Shown: positions 45,720-56,253 of the stretch, piece after piece
Layout of the letters: the number at the start of each line of letters is the position of its first letter
Numbering within the stretch: the stretch's first letter is position 1
NCBI RefSeq assembly: GCF_022829295.1
Contig: NZ_JAKSYH010000194.1
Coordinates: 23,979 to 87,978, forward strand
Origin: Methylobacterium sp. J-088
GTDB lineage: Bacteria > Pseudomonadota > Alphaproteobacteria > Rhizobiales > Beijerinckiaceae
Direction: 5' to 3'
DNA length: 64,000 nucleotides
Position numbers and translations under genes: made by a program
The notes under the pieces: model-generated
Databases searched by the model: none
Told to the model about the DNA's origin: nothing
The model's input: only the letters and a program-made list of their open reading frames with translations

Positions 45720-45811
45720 TGTTTGGGATTTGGCGGCGACCCGCTCGGGCCGCCGCCGTCACTGTCCAGGCCGTCCGGCACGGCCGAACCGATCCGGAAG
45801 TGCGAAACGAC

Positions 45812-47131
45812 ATGGCTACCGACATCCTCGTCCCGACCCTCGGCGAATCCGTAAGCGAGGCCACCATCGGCCGCTGGTTCAAGAAGCCCGGCGACATCGT
45901 CGCGGCCGACGAGCCGATCGTCGAACTCGAGACCGATAAGGTCACCCTGGAGGTCAACGCCCCGGCGGCGGGCCAGCTCGGCGAGATCTTGGTGAAGGAC
46001 GGCGAGACTGTGGAGCCCGGCGCCCTGCTCGGCTCGATCGTCGAGGCCGGCGCCGGCGCGGCACCGGCCAAGAAGGCGGCTCCGAAGGCGGCCACCGAGA
46101 CCAAGTCCGAAAGCCGGAGCGAGGCCCCGAAGACCGCCGCTCCCGCCAAGGCCGAGGCGCCGGCCCAGGAATCTTCCGCCGGCTACGGCAACCACGGCGA
46201 GGCGGGGCCCCCCGCAGCCCAGCAGCGCCCAGTCGGCGACAACGGCCCGGCCGTGGCCAAGCTCGCCCGGGAATTCGGCGTCGATCCGTCGGGTGTGAAC
46301 GGCTCCGGCAAGGACGGCCGCGTCACCAAGGGCGACATGCTCGGCGCCATCGCCAAGGGTCCGGCTCCGTCCGCGCCCGCCAAGGAGGCCCGCCCGACCC
46401 TGCCGCGGACGCCCTCCGCGGCGGACGATGCGTCGCGCGAGGAGCGCGTGCGCATGACCAAGCTCCGACAGACCATCGCGCGCCGCCTGAAGGATGCGCA
46501 GGACACGGCGGCGATGCTGACGACGTTCAACGACGTCGACATGTCGGCTGTGATGGCGCTGCGCAGCCAGTACAAGGACATCTTCGAGAAGAAGCACGGC
46601 ACGAAGCTCGGCTTCATGGGCTTCTTCACCAAGGCGGTGATCGGCGCTCTCAAGGACGTGCCGGCGGTCAACGCCGAGATCGACGGGCAGGACCTCGTCT
46701 ACAAGAACTACTACCACATCGGCATCGCGGTCGGGACCGATAAGGGCCTCGTCGTGCCGGTGGTGCGCAACGCCGACGACCTGTCGATCGCCGGTATCGA
46801 GAAGACGATCGCCGGCTTCGGCAGGAAGGCGCGCGACGGCAAGCTGTCCATCGAGGACATGCAGGGCGGCACCTTCACGATCACCAACGGCGGCATCTAC
46901 GGCTCGCTGATGTCGACGCCGATCCTGAACGCGCCGCAATCCGGCATCCTCGGCATGCACCGCATCGAGGAGCGCCCCGTGGTCCGCGCCGGCAAGATCG
47001 AGGCGCGGCCGATGATGTACCTCGCCCTGTCGTACGATCATCGCATCGTCGACGGTAAGGAGGCCGTGACCTTCCTGGTGCGAGTCAAGGAGGCGCTGGA
47101 GGATCCGGCGCGGCTCGTGCTGGACCTCTGA
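45812..47131 (+). CDS. sucB: Dihydrolipoyl succinyltransferase (E2 of 2-oxoglutarate dehydrogenase)
   Basis: A 439-residue E2 from the ATG at 45812. Domain order: lipoyl domain 1-78 with the lipoylated K43 (ETDKVTLEV), an Ala/Lys/Pro/Glu-rich linker, the E1/E3-binding domain about 148-185 (KLAREFGVDPSGVNGSGKDG), a second linker, and the catalytic domain with H410 in YDHRIVDG. It forms the core of the 2-oxoglutarate dehydrogenase complex. lpd, coding the E3, lies 1.66 kb downstream rather than next to it. Confidence 0.98.
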   Translation: MATDILVPTLGESVSEATIGRWFKKPGDIVAADEPIVELETDKVTLEVNAPAAGQLGEILVKDGETVEPGALLGSIVEAGAGAAPAKKAAPKAATETKSESRSEAPKTAAPAKAEAPAQESSAGYGNHGEAGPPAAQQRPVGDNGPAVAKLAREFGVDPSGVNGSGKDGRVTKGDMLGAIAKGPAPSAPAKEARPTLPRTPSAADDASREERVRMTKLRQTIARRLKDAQDTAAMLTTFNDVDMSAVMALRSQYKDIFEKKHGTKLGFMGFFTKAVIGALKDVPAVNAEIDGQDLVYKNYYHIGIAVGTDKGLVVPVVRNADDLSIAGIEKTIAGFGRKARDGKLSIEDMQGGTFTITNGGIYGSLMSTPILNAPQSGILGMHRIEERPVVRAGKIEARPMMYLALSYDHRIVDGKEAVTFLVRVKEALEDPARLVLDL

Positions 47132-47154
47132 GACCGTCGTGGCGATCCGGGATC

Positions 47155-47974
47155 ATGCAAACATGGGTCTTGATCTCGGAGATCGTGCGCAATCTGGGGC
47201 TCGCGCTCGCCGCCTTGGTGGGCGCGGCCCTTGTGTGGCGGAAGCTCAAACCTGAGCTGACGCAGACTGGATCTGCAGCGTCACAGGCGGAACTTGCGCG
47301 CCGCGCGTACGTCACCGAGCTCTTCAATCGCGCGGCTGGACAACTCGGAGACGAGCGGCTCGAAATACGCTAAGCAGGTTTCGCAAAAGTGGCCACCGGT
47401 TTTGCGACAAAAACCTGCGCTGTAACAAGGATCCAAGCGGATGAAGCGTTGGCTTGACAACGCAAATCTGCTTAGGCGGCGATCTACGTGCTACGCGAAA
47501 TCGGACGCGATTTTCCTGATCTGTCCGATCCTATATTCGAACTTCTGCAGGCGCACCTACGCGAACGTCGGTCCCGCTACGAGGAACTTGAACCGCCCAT
47601 CGATGTGAAAGCCGTCATCGAAACACTGCGCATGAGGATTTCCGCCGATGAACCACAGCATTCAATCTAGGGCCCATCCCGCCGTCAATTTTCGAGGCGC
47701 CATCATACGCCACACCGACGTCAGCAATGCCGATCTCCGGCAGGCGGACCTATCTGGTGTCGATGCCAGCGGTGCGGCGTTCCGAAACTTGGATTTTCAG
47801 GATGCGCTGCTCAGCAAAACGATCCTGCGAGGAGCGGATCTGACCGGTGCACGCAGCCTGACCGCGGCGCAACTCGCCACCGCGATCATTGATGAGCATA
47901 CGCGCTTGCCGAACTACATCGACCGCCAGACTCTGACCGGTAAAACAGGCGATACCGTAGGAGCCGGAGCTTGA
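47155..47974 (+). pseudogene. Pentapeptide-repeat membrane protein, disrupted
   Basis: Three pieces in different frames make up one protein. 47155-47373 codes an N-terminal membrane segment and ends FNRAAGQLGDERLEIR. From about 47476 the text resumes with IYVLREIGRDFPDLSDP up to 47670. From 47648 in another frame come pentapeptide repeats (ADLRQ ADLSG VDASG AAFRN LDFQD). Intact relatives read EVRLGGIYALERI across the first break. That break holds a palindromic element of about 106 bp (47370-47475); an extra 1-base shift and a second frameshift near 47650 also occur. It is therefore probably non-functional. The next gene's start overlaps its final stop (TTGA). Confidence 0.8.
47370..47475. repeat. 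Palindromic repeat element inserted in the pentapeptide-repeat gene
   Basis: The ends form imperfect inverted repeats: CTAAGCAGGTTT at 47370-47381, and its counterpart reading CTAAGCAGATTT on the other strand at 47464-47475. A hairpin lies inside: GCAGGTTTCGCAAAA (47375-47389) with TTTTGCGACAAAAACCTGC ending at 47418. Elements of this look, a GCAAAA hairpin with a CCGGTTTTGCG core, are common between genes in Rhizobiales. Here one copy lies inside a coding frame. Confidence 0.75.
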
Positions 47975-48726
47975 CCGCGTCTTCCTACCCGGTTGCCATC
48001 GTCACCGGCGGCAGCCGCGGCATCGGCCGGGCTGTATCATTGCTGCTGGCCGAGCGCGGCTACGCCGTCTGCCTGAGCTACGTGTCGGATGCCGCCGCGG
48101 CACAAGGCGTGGTCGATGCGATTACCGCCAAGGGCGGCCGGGCGCTTGCTGTGAAGAGCGATGTCGGCAGCGAGGCCGACGTGATCACCCTGTTCGAGGC
48201 GGCGGACACGCTCGGCCCGCTCAAGGCCCTCGTCAACAATGCCGGCGTGGTCGATGTGAAGTCGGACGTCGCCGACATGAGCCTCGCCCGGCTCCAACGG
48301 ATGATGACCACCAACGTGGTCGGCAGCTTCCTCTGCGCCCGCGAGGCGGTGCGACGGATGTCGACCAAGCGCGGAGGGGCAGGGGGCGCCATCGTCAACC
48401 TGTCCTCGGTGGCGGCGCGGCTCGGCGGACCCAGCCAGTTCGTGGACTACGCGGCCTCAAAGGGCGCGATCGATTCGCTGACGATCGGCCTTGCCCGCGA
48501 GGTGGCAGGCGAAGGAATTCGCGTCAACGCGGTGGCGCCGGGCATCATCGCCACCGAGATCCATGCCAGCGGCGGCGAGCCCGATCGGGTGGAACGCCTT
48601 GGCCCGGCTGTCCCGCTGGGCCGCGCCGGCACCGCCGAGGAGGTCGCCGCGCCGATCGTGTGGCTCCTCTCGGAGGACGCCTCCTACACCACGGGCGCCA
48701 TCCTCGATGTTGGCGGCGGCCGCTGA
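47971..48726 (+). CDS. Short-chain dehydrogenase/reductase (FabG/glucose dehydrogenase-like)
   Basis: A 251-residue SDR starting at TTG 47971 behind TAGGAG. The cofactor motif is TGGSRGIGRA, with NNAGVV, catalytic Ser in NLSSVAARLG, YAASKGA (YxxxK), and a C-terminal TTGAILDVGGGR. The Arg after TGGS fits NADP(H) preference. The substrate is unknown. It lies inside the sucB-lpd interval on the same strand, 62 bp before lpd, and may be co-transcribed with it. Confidence 0.92.
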   Translation: MTASSYPVAIVTGGSRGIGRAVSLLLAERGYAVCLSYVSDAAAAQGVVDAITAKGGRALAVKSDVGSEADVITLFEAADTLGPLKALVNNAGVVDVKSDVADMSLARLQRMMTTNVVGSFLCAREAVRRMSTKRGGAGGAIVNLSSVAARLGGPSQFVDYAASKGAIDSLTIGLAREVAGEGIRVNAVAPGIIATEIHASGGEPDRVERLGPAVPLGRAGTAEEVAAPIVWLLSEDASYTTGAILDVGGGR

Positions 48727-48788
48727 TCCTCAACTGACTTATCCCCGCCCGTCCCGCACGCGGCATGACCGACCGGAAGCGAACCTGC

Positions 48789-50192
<1,404 letters not shown>

Positions 50193-50217
50193 GCGTCCGT
50201 TCGAGCCGCGAGATCCC

Positions 50218-50330
50218 GGGTTTCCAAAGGGCTTCAGCCCTTTGGCAGGTTCTTAAGGCGGAGCCCTGAGATCTTGACCCGGGCTCCGCCCTGGACCCGC
50301 GAAAGGTCTCGACCTTTCGAAGCCATGACT
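50218..50330. repeat. Dispersed triple-hairpin intergenic repeat, copy 2
   Basis: Closely similar to the copy at 9121-9232: the same three hairpins in the same order (CCAAAGGG/CCCTTTGG, GGGCTCCGCCC, and AAAGGTC/GACCTTT). It again sits between convergent genes (lpd and the two-REC gene). Confidence 0.8.
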
Positions 50331-50353
50331 TGGTCCATCCCCGCGGCGCGGGA

Positions 50354-51211
50354 TCAGGCGATCTTGCGCCGGGCGTTCGGTAAATCCACGATCCGCAGCA
50401 GCGCGCTCGGCGCCGGCGGAGCCGTCAGGGCGTTCAGGAGATACGGCCGGCGCAGGCCCAGCGCGTTATGCAGGGCAAGGTCGATGTCGCGGGCGTAGAA
50501 CGGCATCCGCAGCACCGCATCGACGCCGAAATAGCGGCCCGCCTGGGCAACCGACTCCGGCTCGGAGGTGGTCAGGAGGGTGATGCGGGTGGCCAGGCCC
50601 AGGGGCTGGATCTGGCAGGCGAGTTCCAGCCCGTCGATGCCCGTGAGCTTCACGTCGATGAACGCGAAGTCATAGGCCGCGAGCTTCAGTAGCTTGAGGG
50701 CGTGGCGGCCGTCATCCGTCTCGTCGAGCTCGATCGAGAAGCCGCTCCGGGCCACGACCCGGCTGATCGCTGAACGCCCGGCCGGAGACGAGCAGGCGAG
50801 CAGCGCCCGCGTCGGCGCCCGGCGGCGGGCGTTGGCGTGGAGCAACTGCTCGATATGGCTCGGGTCGAGCGGCGTCTTGAGCACCTCGTAGGCGCCGAGG
50901 CTCGTGGCGATCTCCTGCCACTGGGCGAGAACACGGTTGGCGACGAGGACCAGGCAGGGCGGCTCCGCGCCCGCGCGCCGCGCCACCGCGACGGCCTCGG
51001 GCCCGCTCAGATCTTCCAGTTGAAGGCCGACGAAGGCCAGGGTCGGGCGACGCCGGAGGAAGATGTCGCACAACGCCTGACCGGACGTCGCCTCGTCGAT
51101 CACGGCCGTGGGATCGAATCGTTGGACCACGTCACCGAGCGCTGCCCGGCGGCCCGCGTCACAATCCGCAATCACGACCCGTATGGGCGTCCGCGCCTCC
51201 GCAAGCTCCAT
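50354..51211 (-). CDS. Tandem receiver-domain protein with complementary degenerate REC domains
   Basis: A 285-residue protein with two REC-like domains and no output domain. REC1 (about 10-128) keeps an acidic pocket (IADCDAG, D16/D18) and K112, but has G62 where the phosphoacceptor Asp should be (FVGLQLEDLSG) and A91 in place of Thr/Ser. REC2 (about 134-250) keeps the Asp (D186, FAFIDVKLTGIDG) and T214/T215, but lost the acidic pocket (LLACSSPAG) and has R235 in place of Lys. Neither domain looks able to be phosphorylated normally. The start may also be GTG 51214. The function is unknown; a signalling adaptor is plausible. Confidence 0.8.
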   Translation of the reverse strand: MELAEARTPIRVVIADCDAGRRAALGDVVQRFDPTAVIDEATSGQALCDIFLRRRPTLAFVGLQLEDLSGPEAVAVARRAGAEPPCLVLVANRVLAQWQEIATSLGAYEVLKTPLDPSHIEQLLHANARRRAPTRALLACSSPAGRSAISRVVARSGFSIELDETDDGRHALKLLKLAAYDFAFIDVKLTGIDGLELACQIQPLGLATRITLLTTSEPESVAQAGRYFGVDAVLRMPFYARDIDLALHNALGLRRPYLLNALTAPPAPSALLRIVDLPNARRKIA

Positions 51212-51365
51212 CACGACCGTCCGCGCCGACCCACCCCGTAACGGTCAGAATGGGTGCAGATGGTGACGAAGCCCTTAAAGAAACCGGCTGTTCAAGGGAT
51301 ATAGCCGATCATCTTACCAGTCTGGAGACAATTGGCCGTCGAATGAGCAACAATGACAATCTAGA

Positions 51366-52334
51366 TCAGCGTCCAGCCCGCGGATGCGCGGCTGCATAGG
51401 CGCTCATCAGCCGGGCGGCATCGACCTGGGTGTAGAGCTGCGTGGTCGACAGCGAGGCATGGCCGAGCAGTTCCTGGATCGCACGCAGTTCCCCCTGTCG
51501 GGCGAGAAGATGGGTTGCGAAGGAGTGGCGCAGGGCATGGGGCGTGGCGCTCTCCGGTAGGCCGAGGGTGCCCCGGGCACGGGCGACCGTGTACTGGATG
51601 ATCCGCGGGGAGAGCGGGCCGCCGCGGGCGCCGACGAACAGGGGCCCCTCCGATGGAAGCGGCAGCGGGCAGGCGGCGAGGTAGTCGGCGACCGCCTGCG
51701 CCACCACCGGCAGGATCGGCACCATGCGCTGCTTGCCGCCCTTGCCCAGCACGGTGACCTGATCGATGCCCGGCAGCGGGGCATCGCGGCGGGTGAGACC
51801 CAGGGCCTCCGAGATACGCAACCCGGCGCCGTACAGCAGGGCCAGCACGGCGGCATCCCGGGCGAGCACCCAGGGCTCGCGCTCCTCGCCGGCGCGGATC
51901 CCCGTATCGGTGAGCGCCACCGCGGCGGAGACCGGCAGGGGGCGGGGCAGCCGTCGCGGAACCTTCGGCGAGCGCACCCCACCCAGCGCCGAGACGGTGC
52001 CGTGGCCCTCGCGCTCCAGGAAGCGCGCGAAGGACCGCAGCCCGGCCAGCATGCGCATCAGCGAGCGCCCGGAAACCTCGTCGGCCCGGCGCGCCGCCAT
52101 GAAGGCGCGGATGTCGCGCACCTTCAGGGCGACCAGCATCGGGATGGTCGGCGTGCCCAAACGACCGGCGAGGTGGTGGAGGAACTGGCGCAGGTCGCGC
52201 CCGTAGGCCTCGACGGTGTTGGGCGCCATCCGCCGCTCGCGCGCCAGCCCGTCGAGCCACGCCAGGACCATGGCGCGCAAGCGCGCGTCGCCGGGGAACA
52301 GCAACAGGTCGGCGGTGGAGGCGTGCGCGTTCAT
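51366..52334 (-). CDS. xerC: Tyrosine recombinase XerC
   Basis: A 322-residue integrase-fold recombinase. The N-terminal SAM-like domain (to about 110) is followed by the catalytic domain with R173 (GAGLRISEAL), K198, H266 and R269 (PHALRHSFATHLL), H292 (LLGHASLSTTQ) and nucleophile Y301. XerC acts with XerD at dif to resolve chromosome dimers. The length and lack of neighbouring mobile genes favour the housekeeping role over a phage integrase. Confidence 0.93.
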   Translation of the reverse strand: MNAHASTADLLLFPGDARLRAMVLAWLDGLARERRMAPNTVEAYGRDLRQFLHHLAGRLGTPTIPMLVALKVRDIRAFMAARRADEVSGRSLMRMLAGLRSFARFLEREGHGTVSALGGVRSPKVPRRLPRPLPVSAAVALTDTGIRAGEEREPWVLARDAAVLALLYGAGLRISEALGLTRRDAPLPGIDQVTVLGKGGKQRMVPILPVVAQAVADYLAACPLPLPSEGPLFVGARGGPLSPRIIQYTVARARGTLGLPESATPHALRHSFATHLLARQGELRAIQELLGHASLSTTQLYTQVDAARLMSAYAAAHPRAGR

Positions 52335-52433
52335 GGTGCCAATCGACCGGATCAGCCTTGCCGGAGACTTAACACGGCCCGCCGTCCAGGCCCGAGACTC
52401 GCCTCATGGGAGAGGCCGTGCCAAGCTTTGACC

Positions 52434-52754
52434 ATGACCCTCCTCGCTTATGCCGGTGCCGCCCTCGCGGAGATCGCCGGATGCTTCGCGGTCTGGTCCT
52501 GGCTCCGGCTCGGTCGCTCCCCTCTGTGGGTGCTGCCGGGCCTCGCATCGCTGGCGCTGTTCGCCTGTCTGCTGACCCTGGTGGACAGCCCTGCGGCGGG
52601 TCGTGCTTTCGCGGCCTATGGTGGCGTCTACGTCGCAGCCTCAATCCTGTGGCTGTGGCTCGTCGAGGGCCAGCGGCCGGACCGCTGGGACCTCACGGGG
52701 GGCGCGATCTGCCTCGTCGGCACGGCGATCATCCTGCTCGGCCGCCGGCCCTGA
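52434..52754 (+). CDS. YnfA/UPF0060-family membrane protein
   Basis: A 106-residue protein with four hydrophobic segments. AALAEIAGCFAVWSWLRLG, AYGGVYVAASILWLWLVEG and DLTGGAICLVGTAIIL are typical of UPF0060/YnfA, small multidrug-resistance-like transporters. It is convergent with the next gene, with one base between the stops. Confidence 0.92.
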   Translation: MTLLAYAGAALAEIAGCFAVWSWLRLGRSPLWVLPGLASLALFACLLTLVDSPAAGRAFAAYGGVYVAASILWLWLVEGQRPDRWDLTGGAICLVGTAIILLGRRP

Positions 52755-52755
52755 A

Positions 52756-53331
52756 TCAGCGGCCCATCGCGTAGAACTTGTCGTTCGGGCGTAGATCCGT
52801 CACGCTGGCGATCCGGTTCGACAGGGCGAAGAGTGCCGTGATCGAGGCGATGTCCCAGATGTCGTCCGGGCTGAACCCATGCCCGCCCAGCGCGGCGTAA
52901 TCCTCCGCCCCGACGGCTTGAGAGCGGATCGCCACCTTGACCGCAAAATCCAGCATGGCGCGCTGGCGTGGGGTGATGTCGGCCTTGGCGTAGTTGACCG
53001 CGATCTGGTCGGCGATCCGCGGGTCCTTGGCCCGGACCCGCAGGATCGCCCCGTGGGCAACGACGCAGTAGAGACAATCGTTGGCCGCGCTGGTGGCGAC
53101 CACGATCATTTCGCGCTCGACCTTGGTCAGGCCGCCGGACCGGTCCATCAGCGCGTCGTGATAGGCCAGGAAGGCGCGGAACTCCTCCGGGCGATGCGCC
53201 AGCGCCAGGAAGATGTTGGGCACGAAGCCGGCCTTCTCCTGCACGAGGGCGATACGGGCGCGCAGATCCTCCGGCATCTCGGAGAGCTTCGGCACCGGGA
53301 AGCGGCTGATCGGGGTCTCCGCGCTCATCAT
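52756..53331 (-). CDS. Carboxymuconolactone decarboxylase-like peroxidase-related protein
   Basis: A 191-residue AhpD-fold protein of the uncharacterised peroxidase-related type. The redox motif is ANDCLYCVVAHG (CxxCxxxH), as in AhpD. The start is MMSAETPISRFP; the ATG at 53331 is favoured by the AGGACG site, with 53328 as an alternative. The fold usually takes part in peroxide or reactive-compound handling with a thiol partner; none is seen nearby. Confidence 0.88.
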   Translation of the reverse strand: MMSAETPISRFPVPKLSEMPEDLRARIALVQEKAGFVPNIFLALAHRPEEFRAFLAYHDALMDRSGGLTKVEREMIVVATSAANDCLYCVVAHGAILRVRAKDPRIADQIAVNYAKADITPRQRAMLDFAVKVAIRSQAVGAEDYAALGGHGFSPDDIWDIASITALFALSNRIASVTDLRPNDKFYAMGR

Positions 53332-53430
53332 CGTCCTCACGAAATCCGCGTCTTGGTGAAACCAAGCGTTCACGATACGTACGGCAGCCTCGGGCCGTTC
53401 GTCGAGCCGTTCGTGGACCTGTGGAGCATC

Positions 53431-54054
53431 ATGACCAGCCCCGTCCGCATCCTCGGGATCGATCCCGGGCTCCGCCGCACCGGCTGGGGCCTGATCACCG
53501 CGCAGGGGTCCAAGCTCACCTACGGCGCGTGCGGCGTGGTCACTTCGGACGGCGACCTGCCCCTGGCCCTGCGGTTGCGCGAGCTGTTCGAGGGGATAGG
53601 CCGCATCGTCGAGAGCCAGCAGCCCGACGAGGTCGCCGTGGAGGAGACCTTCGTCAACAAGGACGCGCAGGCGACGCTCAAGCTCGGCCATGCCCGCGCC
53701 ATGGCGCTGGTGGTGCCGGCGCTCGCCGGGCTGCCGGTGTTCGAATACGCCGCCAACCTGATCAAGAAGACCGTAGCGGGCTCCGGCCACGCCGAGAAGG
53801 TGCAGATCCAGGCGATGGTGCGCTTCCTGCTGCCGAAGGCCGAGTTCCGCGTGGCCGACGCCGCCGACGCGCTGGCGATCGCCATCACCCATGCCAGCCA
53901 CCGGGACTCGCACGCGCTCCGCAAGGCGCATATGCCGGCGGGCAAGCGCCGCAGCCTCACGGGCCAGGCGGCCGCGGGGCAGGGGCTCGAAGGAAAGGGC
54001 TTTTCCGCCGCAGCCGCCGCACGCATCGAGGCGGCGCTCGCGAAACAAGGCTAA
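53431..54054 (+). CDS. ruvC: Holliday junction resolvase RuvC
   Basis: A 207-residue endonuclease from the ATG at 53431. The catalytic acidic residues are D11 (GIDPGLRRTGWG), E71 or E72 (VAVEETFVNKD) and D143/D146 (VADAADALAIAITHA). It cuts Holliday junctions in concert with RuvAB, whose genes are not in the window. A C-terminal Ala/Gly-rich tail of about 40 residues is longer than in E. coli. Reading the frame from 52879 would run through the divergent gene and is rejected. Confidence 0.96.
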   Translation: MTSPVRILGIDPGLRRTGWGLITAQGSKLTYGACGVVTSDGDLPLALRLRELFEGIGRIVESQQPDEVAVEETFVNKDAQATLKLGHARAMALVVPALAGLPVFEYAANLIKKTVAGSGHAEKVQIQAMVRFLLPKAEFRVADAADALAIAITHASHRDSHALRKAHMPAGKRRSLTGQAAAGQGLEGKGFSAAAAARIEAALAKQG

Positions 54055-54071
54055 TGGGATCGGGATCGACT

Positions 54072-54155
54072 TGGTGGGGGAAGTAGGACTCGAACCTACG
54101 AAGCTTACGCAGCGGATTTACAGTCCGCCCCCTTTGCCGCTCGGGACATTCCCCC
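54072..54155 (-). tRNA. tRNA-Tyr (GTA)
   Basis: On the minus strand the acceptor GGGGG pairs with CCCCC. The anticodon loop ACTGTAAAT contains GTA, a long variable arm follows, and the T arm is GTAGGTTCGAGTCCTAC. The discriminator A is followed by an encoded CCA (54072-54074). The extra arm fits bacterial tyrosine tRNA. Confidence 0.95.
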
Positions 54156-54376
54156 AAGGCGGGTTTTTTCGCCCGCGGCGCCCTTATGGTGAGGGGTGGG
54201 CCGGGTGTCAACGCTTCTCGTGCGCCGATCCGGCACCGGGCTGTGCAGCGCCGCTCCGCTGGCACGCAGCCGTACCACCCGTCCGGAAGAAAACGCGAAC
54301 GTTCCGCGACGGAAGGGATTCACAAAGGAATCCCGATCGGCCACGGTGGGCGTATGTCGCCCTGCTTCGTCGGCCA

Positions 54377-56227
54377 TTGACCCGTCCCGCCCCGTCCCTG
54401 CGGTCGCACCAGCGTACGCTGATGGCCCTGGTGGCGGCCATGGCGAGCGGGGAGGCGGGCGCCGTCCGCGATATCCTGGCGGCGGTGACGCCCGGCGGCG
54501 GCAAGTCGTTGCTGCCGGTGATCGCCGCCCACCAGTTGATCGCGGCGGGTCTGGTCGAGCGTGTGGTCTGGGTGGTGCCGCGGGATTCTCTGCGCCTCCA
54601 GGCCGAGGAAGCGTTTGCCGACCCGCTCTGGCGCGCAGCCTTCGGGCACGCGCTCAGCGTGCGCGCGGCCGACAACGAGCGCGATCCCGCACGGGGGCTG
54701 TCCGGCTACATCACCACCTATCAGGCGATCGCCGCCGCGCCGGCCCTCCACTTCGCCGAGGCGCGGGCGCACCGCACCCTTCTGGTGATCGACGAGGTCC
54801 ATCACCTGCCGGCCCCCGGGCGGCCGGGAGCCGACGAGGGCAGTGCCGAGGATGCGGAGGCCGGGGCGTGGTCCCGAGCCATGCTCCCTATAATGGAGGC
54901 CGCCACGTTCCGCCTCTATCTGTCCGGGACGCTGGAGCGGGCCGACGGCAAGCGCATCCTCGGACTGCCCTACCGGGCCCCCGCACCGGGGCGCGGTCCC
55001 GAGCTCAATCTGGATACACCCGGGCTCGCGGTGATCGGCTATTCCCGGTCGCAGGCGCTAGCCGAGCGGGCCGTGCTGCCGGTGACGTTCGGGGCTATCG
55101 ACGGCGAGGCGAGCTGGCTCGAAGGCGGGCGGATCGCCGGGGACAGCCCCCGGGTCGGGCCACACCGCCTGGGCGCCGGTTCGGTCCGCATCACCACACG
55201 ACCAGCCCTGTTCACGGCGCTCCGCACCGGCTTCGCCCGCGACCTTCTGAGCGAAGCGTTCCACGCCACGAAGCGCCTGCGCGCCCGGCGCCGGGCCGAG
55301 CGCGATCTGCCGCCCGGCGAGGCGGTGCGAGGCCTCGGCAAGCTCCTCGTGGTGGCGCCCGATCAGGCGAGCGCCCGTGCGTACCTCGAAACCCTCCGGG
55401 GCTGGATGCCGGCGGGGCAGGGCGCGCGGGACGTCCGGCTGGCCACCTCGGGCCAGGGGGATGCCCACGCGGCGCTGGCCGCCTTTCGCCTGACGCCGGA
55501 GCCGGCGATCCTCGTGACGGTGGCGATGGCCTATGAGGGGCTCGACGCCCCTGAGGTCGCCGTGGTGGCGGCCCTCACACATATCCGCTCGCGCCCCTGG
55601 CTGGAGCAGATGCTGGCCCGGGCCACCCGGGTCGATCCGCATGCCGGCGCCTACGACACGCAGCAGGCGCTGGTCTTCCACCCCGACGACCCGCTCTTCG
55701 CCCGGTTTCGCCTGGAGCTCGAGACCGAGCAGGGCAGCAGCATCCGGCCCCGGCGCGAGCGGCCGGCCAGCGCCGTCGTGCCCGAGCGGACTCATTGGCG
55801 CGACGAGGATCCCGGAGGGATCACCCCGCTGGAGAGCAATGCGATCGGTCTTCGCTATGCCCTGCTGCGCCCGCGCCTCGTCGAGCCCGCCCCGGCGGCC
55901 CCGGCACCCGAGCCGCCCTCCGTCACCGAACGGACCCTGCGCCAGAGGCTCGCCGCCACGGTGGCGGCCCAGGCGGTGGAGGACGAGGCGTCGCTTCGGG
56001 TGGCCCGCGGCAGCAACCTCGCGCACCGCTACAACGCTGTTCTGAAGCGCGTGCTCGGCAAGGGCCGCGCGACCATGACCCTGCCCGAGTTGGAGGCCGC
56101 GCTCGGCTGGCTTGAACGCAACCGCCTGTCGGACCATCTCGACTGCCTCGATGGCGATACGCGCTACGCGTGGTCTGCCCGCCAGCGCCGGGGCCGCTGG
56201 ACGCTGGAGCGCGCCGCCCGACGCTGA
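54377..56227 (+). CDS. DEAD/DEAH-box superfamily 2 helicase-like protein
   Basis: A protein of about 616 residues if it starts at the TTG at 54377. That start is chosen because LRSHQRTLM, a Q-motif-like segment, comes just after it, while the open frame further upstream crosses the tRNA. Motif I is TPGGGKS (38-44), motif II is DEVHH (139-143), and motif III-like YLSGT follows. The C-terminal RecA domain has VTVAMAYEGLDAPEVAVV and LEQMLARATRVDP, matching motifs V and VI. It resembles type III restriction or RAD25-like helicases, but no nuclease domain or restriction partner is nearby. The last ~180 residues are not recognised. Confidence 0.82.
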   Translation: MTRPAPSLRSHQRTLMALVAAMASGEAGAVRDILAAVTPGGGKSLLPVIAAHQLIAAGLVERVVWVVPRDSLRLQAEEAFADPLWRAAFGHALSVRAADNERDPARGLSGYITTYQAIAAAPALHFAEARAHRTLLVIDEVHHLPAPGRPGADEGSAEDAEAGAWSRAMLPIMEAATFRLYLSGTLERADGKRILGLPYRAPAPGRGPELNLDTPGLAVIGYSRSQALAERAVLPVTFGAIDGEASWLEGGRIAGDSPRVGPHRLGAGSVRITTRPALFTALRTGFARDLLSEAFHATKRLRARRRAERDLPPGEAVRGLGKLLVVAPDQASARAYLETLRGWMPAGQGARDVRLATSGQGDAHAALAAFRLTPEPAILVTVAMAYEGLDAPEVAVVAALTHIRSRPWLEQMLARATRVDPHAGAYDTQQALVFHPDDPLFARFRLELETEQGSSIRPRRERPASAVVPERTHWRDEDPGGITPLESNAIGLRYALLRPRLVEPAPAAPAPEPPSVTERTLRQRLAATVAAQAVEDEASLRVARGSNLAHRYNAVLKRVLGKGRATMTLPELEAALGWLERNRLSDHLDCLDGDTRYAWSARQRRGRWTLERAARR

Positions 56228-56253
56228 AACGCTACGGGACCGAGGAGAGCGCC

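Noticed and set aside
51366..52334. Phage or island integrase
   Set aside because: The length and motifs fit housekeeping XerC, and no phage genes or attachment-site repeats are seen nearby.
54156..54180. GGCGGG-TTTTTT-CGCCCG hairpin as a terminator
   Set aside because: It lies just upstream of the tRNA in the tRNA's direction; no plus-strand gene ends close by, so a terminator role is unsupported.
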